A DNA stretch of 64,000 bases, taken from NCBI GenBank assembly GCA_900696515.1, contig CAADGK010000098.1, positions 1 through 64,000 of the forward strand, given 5' to 3'. Position 1 is the first letter of the stretch. Each line of letters begins with the position of its first letter. The translations under genes were made by a program, and so were the position numbers. This document shows positions 12,223 through 20,459 of this stretch, in pieces. The stretch comes from an uncultured Nitrosospira sp. GTDB taxonomy: Bacteria; Nitrospirota; Nitrospiria; Nitrospirales; Nitrospiraceae. Under the pieces are notes generated by a model. The model worked only from the letters and a program-made list of their open reading frames with translations. It made no database searches and was not told the origin of the DNA.

Positions 12223-12321
12223 AGTTCATGTTCCCCCTAGGGAGTTCATCATAGCAACTTGGAGGTCTTTCAAGAAACAAGACTACGTCCAGTCGGACGC
12301 AGGAAAACCTGATCTGACCGG

Positions 12322-13809
12322 TTATGACGTCTGCGATGTGGTGGGAGACTCGTCATGTGCAGACGTAAGGGAACGGATTTCGTGGAGCTTCAGCATATTC
12401 GTGCCGCCGACTTGTCCCGCCATGGTTCCGGATACCACGGCGATGACGTCTCCCGGCCTGACCAGCTGCTCAACCGCAAGCCGTTGTTCCGCTTCCTCGA
12501 GCCAGGCTTCCGGTGGTCCTCCTTGAGACATGGGAAAGGGCCGCACCCCCCAATACAGCGCCATCTGCCGTCGAATCGCGTCGGACGGAGTGAAGGCCAG
12601 CAGCGGGGAGGCCGGCCGATGTTTGGAGATCAACCGTGCGGTCGTGCCACTCTCCGTGAAGGCCACGATGGCGTTGGCCCTGACTGATCCGGCTGCGGAG
12701 ACGGCGGCCATTGAGATGGCTTCCGCCGGTGACGGCTTGCCTCCGCTGGGATGTGCGTTGACGGTCACCCCCGGTTCGGTCGTGTCTTCCGCCGCACGGA
12801 TCAGACGATCCATGACCTGCACTGCTTCAACCGGATAGGCTCCGACGGCGGTTTCTGCCGACAGCATGACGGCGTCGCTGCCGTCAAATACCGCATTGGC
12901 GACGTCCGAGGCTTCCGCTCTCGTCGGCCTTGCCGCCTGTGTCATCGACTCCAACATCTGCGTGGCGGTGATCACCAATCTGCGCCAGCGATTGGCCTCG
13001 ACGATAATCCGTTTCTGCAAAATCGGCACCGCTTCCGGTCCCATCTCCACGCCAAGATCGCCGCGTGCGATCATCACGCCATCCGCGCAGTCCAAAATAT
13101 CTTCCAACGCCGCAACGGCTTCGGCCCGTTCGATCTTGGCAATGATCGGGATCCTGGCTCCGCACTCCTCCAAGAGGGTTCGCGCCGTGGCGATATCGTG
13201 CGGTCCCCGGACGAACGAGAGCGCGAGATAGTCGACGCCCTGTTCGACACCGAAGCGGATATCGTCGCGATCCTTCTCCGTCACGGCCGGGACCGTCACC
13301 GTCGTGCCAGGCAGATTGATCCCCTTGTGCGACGTGATTGTCCCGCCGGTCAGCACGGAACAGTCGATCACCTCGTCGGAGATACGCTCCGCCACCAGTT
13401 CAATGAGTCCATCGTTGATCAAGACCCTTGCTCCGGCGCGAAGATCGCGCGCCAGACGCGGATAGGTCACCGGGATCTCCGGAGGAGAAGAGGGGAGAAG
13501 GCGGTCATCAGCTGTAGGCGGCCAGGCCGTTCGTAACCGGACAGTCTGTCCGGCTTTCACCTCAATGCCTTCTTGTGCCACGACCCCGACGCGAATTCGT
13601 GGCCCCTGCAGATCTTGAATAATGGCAATCGCTGTCCCCTGATGCGAGGCAGCTTGGCGAATCGCGGCAATCGCCCTGGCATGTGAATCGTGTGTTCCAT
13701 GTGAAAAGTTGAGCCGAGCGGCATTCATGCCGCTCTCGATCAAGCGATGGAGCATGGCCGGTGATTGGCTGGCCGGGCCGATGGTGCAGACGATCTTGGC
13801 CTTGCGCAT
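12322..13809 (-). CDS. pyk: Pyruvate kinase
   Basis: Pyruvate kinase transfers phosphate from phosphoenolpyruvate to ADP. The 495-residue product opens with MRKAKIVCTIGPAS, the canonical N terminus, which fixes the ATG at 13809; an in-frame upstream start at 13869 adds 20 unrelated residues. Catalytic segments include ARLNFSHG, DLQGPRIRVG, IAKIERAEAV, MIARGDLGVEMG and the signature ITATQMLESM, followed by AVMLSAETAVGAYP. The C-terminal allosteric domain is present (about 355-490). It is divergent from the MinD-like gene at 14022, and the 212-base gap between them must hold both promoters. Confidence 0.95.
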   Translation of the reverse strand: MRKAKIVCTIGPASQSPAMLHRLIESGMNAARLNFSHGTHDSHARAIAAIRQAASHQGTAIAIIQDLQGPRIRVGVVAQEGIEVKAGQTVRLRTAWPPTADDRLLPSSPPEIPVTYPRLARDLRAGARVLINDGLIELVAERISDEVIDCSVLTGGTITSHKGINLPGTTVTVPAVTEKDRDDIRFGVEQGVDYLALSFVRGPHDIATARTLLEECGARIPIIAKIERAEAVAALEDILDCADGVMIARGDLGVEMGPEAVPILQKRIIVEANRWRRLVITATQMLESMTQAARPTRAEASDVANAVFDGSDAVMLSAETAVGAYPVEAVQVMDRLIRAAEDTTEPGVTVNAHPSGGKPSPAEAISMAAVSAAGSVRANAIVAFTESGTTARLISKHRPASPLLAFTPSDAIRRQMALYWGVRPFPMSQGGPPEAWLEEAEQRLAVEQLVRPGDVIAVVSGTMAGQVGGTNMLKLHEIRSLTSAHDESPTTSQTS

Positions 13810-14021
13810 GGTCACAGCGAAACGTCGCTCCGAACTATCAGTGCACTGCCGGCAAGAGGAGGATAGCACAGATCGATAGAATACGACGGCGACGGAATGG
13901 AAAGGCCCGATCTGGAATCCTGTATTTTTCTTTTCTTTTCGCGATCAAGCCGTACAATGATGGCATCACGCTACGTCGTGGAGTCCTGCGCACCTCTCCT
14001 TTTAACGAAACGGTCATCACC

Positions 14022-15095
14022 ATGGCAACGCTCATTTCAGTGGCATCCGGCAAAGGCGGCGTCGGGAAGAGTGTGGTATCGACGAATCTGGCGCTGGCGC
14101 TGGCGAAGGGCGGACGCCGGGTCGTCCTGGCCGACCTCGATGTCGGCGGAGCCGATGCCCATATCATGGTCGGGCAGTTGAATCCGTCGGTCACGTTGAC
14201 AGATTTTCTGAACAAGCGCGTGGAACGGTTAAACGACGCCACGACTCCCGTGACGTTTCATCAAAACCTCCGCCTCCTTGCCGGAACTGGAGACACGCTG
14301 GCCACGGCCAACATGGCCTATGCCCGCAAGAAACGGCTGATGAAGCACTTTCGGAACCTCGAGGCCGACGTCGTGGTGATCGACATCGGCGCCGGCACGA
14401 GCTACCACGCACTCGACTTTTTCTTGATGGGCGATATCCATGTGGCGATCGCGACTCCGGAACCCACCTCGGTATTAGACCTCTACCGATTCATTAAGTT
14501 GTCGGCAATCCGCCGTGTTGTGGCGTGTTTTCTTGCGCGCAGCCCCCTGTCGGACCTGCTTTCAAACAGGGATTTTCTCAGCGTGGAAGACGTCATGGAG
14601 GTGGCCGGTGCGACGGACGTCGAGGGGCGTGAGATCGCCGCTCGTGCCCTGCAATCCTTTCGGCCCGGTCTCATCATCAATCGGTCGGCCGGCCGCTCCC
14701 AAGTCAATGTCCTGTACCTGCGCAAACTCCTCCGGGAGTACGTCGGCGGCGACCTTACCCTATTAGGGGAGATTCCAGAAGACCCGGCTGTGAGCCAGTC
14801 GGTGAGGAGCTTCCTCCCCGTGATTGAAGCAGTGCCTGACTCGTCCGCGACCAAAGGACTGCTCGCCGTCTCCCGCGCAATTGAGCAACTGCTCACGGAA
14901 TGCGCGGACCAACGCAACGAGGAGACGGACAGACCGGAAGAGAGACCGACGGCCGTTGTCTTTTCAAAGGCAGAAGGACCTCCCTCGCTTCCCGTTTCAG
15001 CCCCTGCCAAACCGGAGGTCCCGACCGCGCCCTACCTATCAAGACCAAACAGTGCGGGAGATCCTGTCAAGCCGGTCGATGGAACCATTGTCTGA
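14022..15095 (+). CDS. MinD/FlhG-like ParA-family ATPase
   Basis: A 357-residue cytosolic P-loop ATPase of the MinD/ParA group. The deviant Walker A is ASGKGGVGKS (8-17), followed by LADLDVGGADAH and VVIDIGAGTSYHALDFF (switch/Walker B region), then ATPEPTSVLDLYRFIKL, the arrangement found in FlhG/FleN-like proteins. The last about 70 residues are Pro/Glu-rich and probably disordered, with no clear amphipathic membrane helix. The ATG at 14022 begins MATLISVASGKGGVGK, the usual spacing; an in-frame start at 13761 would overlap pyk. No ParB, MinE or flagellar gene lies beside it, so it may position some other structure such as pili. The target is unknown. Confidence 0.85.
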   Translation: MATLISVASGKGGVGKSVVSTNLALALAKGGRRVVLADLDVGGADAHIMVGQLNPSVTLTDFLNKRVERLNDATTPVTFHQNLRLLAGTGDTLATANMAYARKKRLMKHFRNLEADVVVIDIGAGTSYHALDFFLMGDIHVAIATPEPTSVLDLYRFIKLSAIRRVVACFLARSPLSDLLSNRDFLSVEDVMEVAGATDVEGREIAARALQSFRPGLIINRSAGRSQVNVLYLRKLLREYVGGDLTLLGEIPEDPAVSQSVRSFLPVIEAVPDSSATKGLLAVSRAIEQLLTECADQRNEETDRPEERPTAVVFSKAEGPPSLPVSAPAKPEVPTAPYLSRPNSAGDPVKPVDGTIV

Positions 15096-15112
15096 CCACT
15101 GGATCCGGCGGG

Positions 15113-16090
15113 TTAGAATCCCAGTTCCTTTTCGAGATCGGCTTTCTTCTTGTCGAACTGCTTCTGTTCGGCTTCCCCCTTCTGGCTGAACATGCCCTTC
15201 ATACTTTCGCCGGCCTTTTCCATGGCCCGCTGAGACTCTTCGCTTTTCTTCTTAATGTGAGCAGTCATGTCCTTGGCCTTGGGTGAACCGGCGAATTCGT
15301 AGTACAGCATCGCCTGGCCTTGTGTGAAGGTCGGGTCCGGACGCTTCATGATCGTATCGCCCCGCTGCTCCGCCCGGTCCCGTGCAGGCCTGTCTCCGCC
15401 CGGCACGTACTGCATCCACAGCGCAGCACTCCTGAGTTTCTCGAGAGATTGCGCACTGGCTTTGCCCAGTTCACCGATGTTTCCGGTCAACCCCTGTGCA
15501 TCTTTCTCCTCGGCCTTCATCAGCCGATCGGCATTGGTAGAGGCCACCTTCGTGAGTTCTTGCCGGAATGCTGGCGGGGAACTATATGGTTGTCGTGACC
15601 CGGTGCTCGGATCGGCCGGTCCGTATCGGCCGTTATCAATGTTCCAGGCCTTCTCGAACACACGCAGATCGTCCGGCCTTGCCTGAACGGCCTTCAGCAC
15701 AACACGGTTGGCCTCCTGATGGTCGCCGATCGCTTCGTAATACCGGAAGGCCGTCGCCTGGCCATCAAGTCGTTTGGGGTCAGTGGAATACAGCGCACCC
15801 TGTGTTTCAGCAGCTTTCGCCAGATCACGTCCAAGCATTGGAAGGTTCGCCTTGGCTTGCATCACTGCATTCTTGTCGTACCGGTCCATACAATCATCGG
15901 CCATAATCTGCAGATAGGCATCAAACAGAGCGGCGGACCGGCCGGCCTGTTCGGCTTTTTTGAGGGCTGCCGATCGGGTGAATGCGGCTTTCTTTTCGTC
16001 CTCACCGAGACAAGGGTCGTCCGCATGGACGGCAGGAGCCATGACTATGATCAGTAGGAGAGAATAGCTGGCTGTTCTGGCGATACGCAT
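15113..16090 (-). CDS. Exported helical protein of unknown function
   Basis: A 325-residue protein I do not recognise. It has a signal peptide (1-23, cleavage near VHA-DDP) and a mature region that is Lys/Glu/Ala-rich and predicted largely helical, with TPR-like spacing around AFRYYEAIGDHQEANRVVLK. Cysteines in DDPCLGEDE and MADDCMDRY could pair in the periplasm. The last 60 residues are a highly charged probable coiled coil. It is convergent with the MinD-like ATPase (17-base gap) and 15 bases downstream of the next minus-strand gene, so those two are likely one transcript. Confidence 0.75.
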   Translation of the reverse strand: MRIARTASYSLLLIIVMAPAVHADDPCLGEDEKKAAFTRSAALKKAEQAGRSAALFDAYLQIMADDCMDRYDKNAVMQAKANLPMLGRDLAKAAETQGALYSTDPKRLDGQATAFRYYEAIGDHQEANRVVLKAVQARPDDLRVFEKAWNIDNGRYGPADPSTGSRQPYSSPPAFRQELTKVASTNADRLMKAEEKDAQGLTGNIGELGKASAQSLEKLRSAALWMQYVPGGDRPARDRAEQRGDTIMKRPDPTFTQGQAMLYYEFAGSPKAKDMTAHIKKKSEESQRAMEKAGESMKGMFSQKGEAEQKQFDKKKADLEKELGF

Positions 16091-16105
16091 CGGTGCTGTC
16101 CTCCG

Positions 16106-16837
16106 TTACTTGCCGAAGAGGCCCTTCATCATCTTATTGACATCAGGGATTTGTTCGCCGAGGCTCTCTCTCGCTTGGTTCTCTCGAGACCGTCTCTGCT
16201 GCCGCGCGTTTTGTTTCATCTCATCCATGTTCGGCATACCACCCATTCCCATCATGGCACCCATGTCGTTCTTCGTATAGCCGGAGGGAATTTCAAAGAG
16301 CGCGGGATCCTGTTTTTCGATCTTCAGATTAGTCAGCTCACTGGTCATTCGCATTTTCCTGTCGCCTTCTTTCGACAACATGTCCATCTTGACCGTGATG
16401 CCTTCCTTCGTAGTCCAGAAGAATCCACCGAATTTTCCAGACCCGTCTTTCTTGACGGCGACAATCTTGGACTTCGTGGTCTTGATGCCGTTGATCGTTT
16501 CCTGGCCGACTTCGCTCTGCTCCACAATATCGAACGCCTCCATCCCGGAGGCGTTCGAAGCATCCATCGGCATTTCCATATACATGTCACCCATCAACTG
16601 CCAGACCACCTTCTTATCTTTCCGAATGATCGACACCATCCCGTCGGCTCCGCCCATCTCCATCCGGTCTTTGTTCAGACTGTGGTGGATGCGGGATTTC
16701 ATCGTCATGCCGCCTTCCGTCTCCATCGTACTATCGGCAGAGTAATCCACGGTCACTTCAGGAGGCGGTGCGGCGATCACCGCGAGGGGAGCAAGTATGG
16801 CGCATGTCAGCAGACCGGCATCACGAAGCAGTCTCAT
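16106..16837 (-). CDS. Met-rich exported protein, DUF4412-like
   Basis: A 243-residue exported protein with a signal peptide (1-22, MRLLRDAGLLTCAILAPLAV then IA). The mature part resembles the DUF4412/LolA-like fold group: an early EVTVDYSADSTMETEGGMTMKS strand region, SIIRKDKKVVWQLMGDMYMEM, and a late MTSELTNLKIEKQDPALFEIPSGY. The C-terminal third is Met-rich (MGAMMGMGGMPNMDEM) and then basic. Methionine clusters can bind Cu(I) or Ag(I), but this is only a compositional hint. It sits 15 bases upstream of the 325-residue exported protein in the same direction. Function unknown. Confidence 0.75.
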   Translation of the reverse strand: MRLLRDAGLLTCAILAPLAVIAAPPPEVTVDYSADSTMETEGGMTMKSRIHHSLNKDRMEMGGADGMVSIIRKDKKVVWQLMGDMYMEMPMDASNASGMEAFDIVEQSEVGQETINGIKTTKSKIVAVKKDGSGKFGGFFWTTKEGITVKMDMLSKEGDRKMRMTSELTNLKIEKQDPALFEIPSGYTKNDMGAMMGMGGMPNMDEMKQNARQQRRSRENQARESLGEQIPDVNKMMKGLFGK

Positions 16838-16920
16838 GTGCGTGTCCTCCTTGATTAAACCCTGTGCGAATGCCGGAGCCTATCGGGTCCCTCTGAGAGC
16901 GTCAATAGGTAGAAATAGGG

Positions 16921-17652
16921 TCATGGCATGAGAAGCGTGATCGGGAAGGTTGCGGTGTAGCCGTTGTCCGCCTCCGACGGCTGGACCATCAAGCGATCGC
17001 CTCCTTCTTGGAAGATAAAATCCTGGTAATTGCGTACGCGGCGACGTCCCTTGGACGAGTATGGAAGTGCAGCATGCACTCGGTCCGTCAGGTCATCAGG
17101 AAAATACAGTTGCGACGTGAACTCATACACTCTTCCGACAGGCCGTGCCGTGCGAATCTTGAAGTGAATGTGCACGGTTCTGATGGGATACCAGCCTGGA
17201 TAGATTGTCTGGAATTGGGCTGTTCCCTGTGCGTCGGTGAGCTGATATCCGCGTAGGAATGTTTGTCCCGTTGTGTCAAACCCAGGATCCTGGACATCGG
17301 AGTAGACGCCCCGCGCATCGCAGTGCCAGATGTCGACTTGGGCATCGGGTAGCGGGTGGCAGTCACCTGCCTTGAGACGCTTGACCTGGAACGCGATGGT
17401 CAATGGCACGCCGGGAGTCACTTGTTTATCGGTAGGGTCTGACCGAATATCCGATCGATGCAGGCGTTCATCGACAAAGTAGGGGCCCTCAGTTTGCTCA
17501 GGACGGACGATACAGAGCGAGCGTGCAGTCGGAGAAGTTTGAGCGAGACCTTGGCTACCACCGATAAGATACGTGGCACTCGTGGCAACCAATAAACTCA
17601 GTAGCCGGCGTCGAGACAGAAGATCCCCACCTTGTTCGTCTGCCTCTTTCAT
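16921..17652 (-). CDS. Tat-exported intradiol ring-cleavage dioxygenase
   Basis: A 243-residue protein of the protocatechuate 3,4-dioxygenase/catechol 1,2-dioxygenase superfamily. The N terminus has a twin-arginine motif SRRRLLSLL (13-21) and a hydrophobic segment to about 37, so it is probably exported folded with its iron. The Fe(III) ligands are all visible: Tyr117 in DIWHCDARGVYSDV, Tyr155 in YPGWYPIRT, and His161 and His163 in VHIHF. It lacks a partner alpha subunit and any aromatic-degradation neighbours; it sits among envelope genes instead. The true substrate is unknown, and exported single-subunit members of this superfamily are poorly characterised. Confidence 0.85.
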   Translation of the reverse strand: MKEADEQGGDLLSRRRLLSLLVATSATYLIGGSQGLAQTSPTARSLCIVRPEQTEGPYFVDERLHRSDIRSDPTDKQVTPGVPLTIAFQVKRLKAGDCHPLPDAQVDIWHCDARGVYSDVQDPGFDTTGQTFLRGYQLTDAQGTAQFQTIYPGWYPIRTVHIHFKIRTARPVGRVYEFTSQLYFPDDLTDRVHAALPYSSKGRRRVRNYQDFIFQEGGDRLMVQPSEADNGYTATFPITLLMP

Positions 17653-17699
17653 TCAACCTTGACCTTCCGATTGTGGCGTGTTTCTCAAGGGGTCAATCG

Positions 17700-18422
17700 T
17701 TACCTGCCTCTCAGTCGTGGATGAACCGCACTTGGCGGTGGAGGCGCGGCCGACGGCCCTGGTGAAAATCCACGAGAAGGCCCGTAGAATCCTCCTCCCC
17801 CGTAGTACCCCCCATACCCTCCAAAACCACCGAAGGGCCTCCTCCCCCAATACCCACCATACGGCGAGAATCCGCTATACCCATAGGGCGGATAGTAGGC
17901 ACCATAGTACGGGCTTCGATCTCGTCGTCTCTGGGTAGCGATACTATTCCAGTCGATGATGTGTTTCACTTCAAGGATGGGGTAGGTGTAATCGCTTTCA
18001 TCCAGAGCCCTTGTGGTCTCGCCTTTCACGGTCCCGATCACGGTAATGGGTGTGCCTTGCGGGAGGCTGGCCGGATCAAGAAACTGCCCTTGAACGGCGA
18101 GGAATCGGCCTTCTGATCGGAGACGTTCTTCCGTCAAGGTTCCTTCCTTTTCGGTCGGCAGTTGCAAGATCTCCAACTCTGTCCCTGTATCCGTCCGCTT
18201 GGCCCGAATGACGCTGCCGCCGATCATGACTGTTCGTCCAGTATATTCGCCGGGCGCGCGCTTCAAGTCTGCAAAACGAATGCTGGTATCGATCTCCTGT
18301 TCCAACCCAAGGGGAACTCCGAGCAACTCAGTATCACGTTGGATCTGATGGATCGATTCCGCGCAAGCAGAACACAGGAGCGCTCCACCAACCAGGGGAG
18401 CGAGCATCATCATGCGTGACAT
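17700..18422 (-). CDS. Slp-family outer-membrane lipoprotein with Gly/Tyr/Pro-rich tail
   Basis: A 240-residue lipoprotein. The lipobox LCSAC places the lipidated Cys at residue 20 when starting from the ATG at 18422. That start is preferred over the ATG two codons upstream because it is 7 bases from GGAG, while the first is only 1 base away. Residues about 30-140 match the Slp (starvation lipoprotein) domain: DTSIRFADLKRAPGEYTGR, VMIGGSVIRAKRT, LEILQLPT, GRFLAVQGQFLDPA, GTPITVIGTVKG and YPILEVKHIIDW. From about residue 165 a low-complexity Gly/Tyr/Pro/Phe-rich tail runs to the end. It is directly downstream of the beta-barrel gene. Confidence 0.8.
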   Translation of the reverse strand: MSRMMMLAPLVGGALLCSACAESIHQIQRDTELLGVPLGLEQEIDTSIRFADLKRAPGEYTGRTVMIGGSVIRAKRTDTGTELEILQLPTEKEGTLTEERLRSEGRFLAVQGQFLDPASLPQGTPITVIGTVKGETTRALDESDYTYPILEVKHIIDWNSIATQRRRDRSPYYGAYYPPYGYSGFSPYGGYWGRRPFGGFGGYGGYYGGGGFYGPSRGFSPGPSAAPPPPSAVHPRLRGR

Positions 18423-18437
18423 GGTCATTCTCCTCTC

Positions 18438-19082
18438 CTAGAAATGATACGACAGCCCACCCAGGATATGCTGTGCGCGATAATTGCCGCTGAAGCCGCC
18501 GAGATCACCAAACGCTTGATCAAACTTGAATGTTGCTCCCCCGTACTTATACTCCCCGAACACCGCAATCTTCGGCGTGACGAACGCTCGAAGACCGGCC
18601 AACACGTTCCAGGCGGCGGCCACGTCGGAATCACTCCGTACGGTCGGCGTATCTCCAATGTGAGCGATGGCTGCTCCTATGCCGGCACCGACGTACGGTT
18701 GAAAGGTTCGGCCTGGGTATCGTGCAATCACATTCGCCCCGACCGTGGTCACTCGCATGTGGATCCCCGGATCTGAATCCAGTTGCTTGAGATGTGGAGT
18801 CGTATGGAGGACCTCACCCTCGATCCCGATCCAGCTATGACCGGGGAAGTATCCGACTTTGGCCCCATAGGTAATCGAGTTCTGAAGATCAAAGTCAACA
18901 AGTGGCCCAGGAACTCCGGCAGAGGGGCCTGTCCCGGCAATGCTGTTGATCCGATCCGCAAAGTTCACTCCCGCGGTGCCGGCCACATACATTTCTGCGG
19001 ATGCTGGATGAGTCAACGCCATGATACAGGCGAACCCTATCGCAACGAGGCTGATGAGAAGACGCGGCCTATCCTTTTCCAT
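18438..19082 (-). CDS. Outer-membrane beta-barrel protein (OmpA-like/OMP_b-brl)
   Basis: A 214-residue outer-membrane protein with a signal peptide (1-29, ending THPASA) and an eight-strand-type barrel: alternating hydrophobic strands such as MYVAGTAGVNFAD, SITYGAKVGYF, SWIGIEGEVLHTTP, TTVGANVIARYP, FQPYVGAGIGAA, KIAVFGEYKYG and the C-terminal HILGGLSYHF ending in Phe, the BAM recognition signature. An in-frame start at 19124 is less likely because the ATG at 19082 has GGAGG 6 bases upstream. Function beyond membrane integrity is unknown. It is probably co-transcribed with the downstream Slp-like lipoprotein (15-base gap). Confidence 0.85.
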   Translation of the reverse strand: MEKDRPRLLISLVAIGFACIMALTHPASAEMYVAGTAGVNFADRINSIAGTGPSAGVPGPLVDFDLQNSITYGAKVGYFPGHSWIGIEGEVLHTTPHLKQLDSDPGIHMRVTTVGANVIARYPGRTFQPYVGAGIGAAIAHIGDTPTVRSDSDVAAAWNVLAGLRAFVTPKIAVFGEYKYGGATFKFDQAFGDLGGFSGNYRAQHILGGLSYHF

Positions 19083-19366
19083 CTTCGACCTCCGTTGAAT
19101 CATCATAACAGATGTTTTGTCCATACAAGGTCCCCTATGAACTCGAGGCGGTGTAGCCTGATCACGGTTTTCAACTTATTCGTTTCCCATGATGATAAAG
19201 CCTCATGAATTCGAAAACATACAAGACCTTCGCACAATGATCGAATCTCTCACGCTCATCAGCAGATTCTCACTTGGACTCTGCATGCCACCTATGATAC
19301 ATCCCGTACGTGGCACGACCATGGAGATTGAATTCGAGCACGTCAGGTTGAACGGAGGGACCGATT

Positions 19367-19768
19367 ATGGGATTGATGGATCACATGGGACAAGTCGTCG
19401 GGGGTCTCTTGAGCGGACAAGGCGGGCAGAACCCCCTGTTTCAAGCCGTCACCAGTTTGCTGGGAAACAACAGCAACCTCGGTGGACTCGCTGGACTGGT
19501 TCAGGCCTTTCAGAAGAACGGATTGAGTGAGATCGTGAATTCGTGGGTGAGTACCGGACAGAACCTCTCGATCACACCGCAGCAGATCGAACAAGGGCTA
19601 GGAAGCGATCTGCTCAAGCAACTGGCGAGTCAGGCCGGATTGTCCCCACAAGATGCCTGCTCACAATTGTCCGCGCTGCTTCCGAACTTGGTCGACAAAC
19701 TCACTCCGAACGGTACGATCGAGACCGGGGCATTAGAGCAGCTCTTCAAGCTGGTTCAAGGGAAATAA
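19367..19768 (+). CDS. YidB-family protein (DUF937)
   Basis: A 133-residue protein of the YidB/DUF937 family: Gly/Leu/Gln-rich, with QVVGGLLSGQGG near the N terminus, NSWVSTGQNLSITPQQIEQGLG in the middle (the family hallmark), and QLSALLPNLVDKLTPNG near the C terminus. The role of the family is unknown. The ATG at 19367 has GGAGG about 9 bases upstream. The 284 bases upstream, between this gene and the divergent beta-barrel, contain no other ORF I would defend. Confidence 0.88.
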   Translation: MGLMDHMGQVVGGLLSGQGGQNPLFQAVTSLLGNNSNLGGLAGLVQAFQKNGLSEIVNSWVSTGQNLSITPQQIEQGLGSDLLKQLASQAGLSPQDACSQLSALLPNLVDKLTPNGTIETGALEQLFKLVQGK

Positions 19769-19895
19769 CACGCTGCTGCCGTGTGTCCCGATGGTTGGAA
19801 CATCGACAACCGTCGGGACGCACCACTTCGCGCTTCAGCTATACGCAGTGGTGAACAGGACAGCGGAGTCATCCTTCTTCCACAGGCATCAGGTC

Positions 19896-20408
19896 ATGCC
19901 CTCCAGGCCAGACAAGTCCACCACATCAATCTCAGAACCGCGATCACCCAAACCGGTAGTGGTATGGACGGCTATTGGGTTGGTCTGTTTATCGGTGATC
20001 TGGGCGCTTCGAGCCCCTGCTCCACAAGCAACCATGAAGATAGTGGAAGCACCGCTCACGCCGGATAAAGTCCCCTTGGTGACAGGGGAGGAATCGATCA
20101 GCGAGCTGTTTACACATGCCGGCTGCGCGGTCTGCCATGTAATCCCCGGCATTCCAGGAGCCAACGGCCACGTTGGCCCCCCCTTGATACTCGGCACCAC
20201 CGGAACGCAGCGACTCAACGATCCGACCTACCATGGGGATGCCAAGACGGTACACGAGTATGTCGCGGAATCCGTCTTGGACCCGCAGCGATTTGTGGTG
20301 CCGGGATACCCGGAACACACCATGCCGGACTGGTATGGATCCAAACTCAGCGCATCGGCGCTTGAAAAAATTGCCGCGTATCTCGAACGGCAGACCGGCG
20401 AGAACTGA
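19896..20408 (+). CDS. Membrane-anchored monoheme c-type cytochrome
   Basis: A 170-residue class I cytochrome c. A short basic N terminus is followed by one transmembrane anchor (about 21-38) and a periplasmic heme domain with CAVCH at 77-81; Met143 in PEHTMPDW is the likely sixth ligand. The ending SALEKIAAYLERQT is the usual terminal helix. I start at the ATG at 19896; the frame opens at 19791, but the extra 35 residues look unlike coding sequence of this family and the ribosome-binding site is weak for either start. It stands alone, convergent with pilU, with no oxidase or reductase genes adjacent. Redox partners are unknown. Confidence 0.85.
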   Translation: MPSRPDKSTTSISEPRSPKPVVVWTAIGLVCLSVIWALRAPAPQATMKIVEAPLTPDKVPLVTGEESISELFTHAGCAVCHVIPGIPGANGHVGPPLILGTTGTQRLNDPTYHGDAKTVHEYVAESVLDPQRFVVPGYPEHTMPDWYGSKLSASALEKIAAYLERQTGEN

Positions 20409-20459
20409 CATCCGGGTTCGACCAATTATCCGGCAGTATGTGGCGAGGGGAGGGGACCC

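Noticed and set aside
12751-13536. 261-codon plus-strand ORF opposite pyk
   Set aside because: Antisense shadow with Arg/His/Asp-rich translation; pyk motifs cover the region fully.
19189-19530. 113-codon plus-strand ORF overlapping the yidB-like gene in another frame
   Set aside because: The YidB-family frame at 19367 is well supported with a GGAGG site; this frame has no family similarity.
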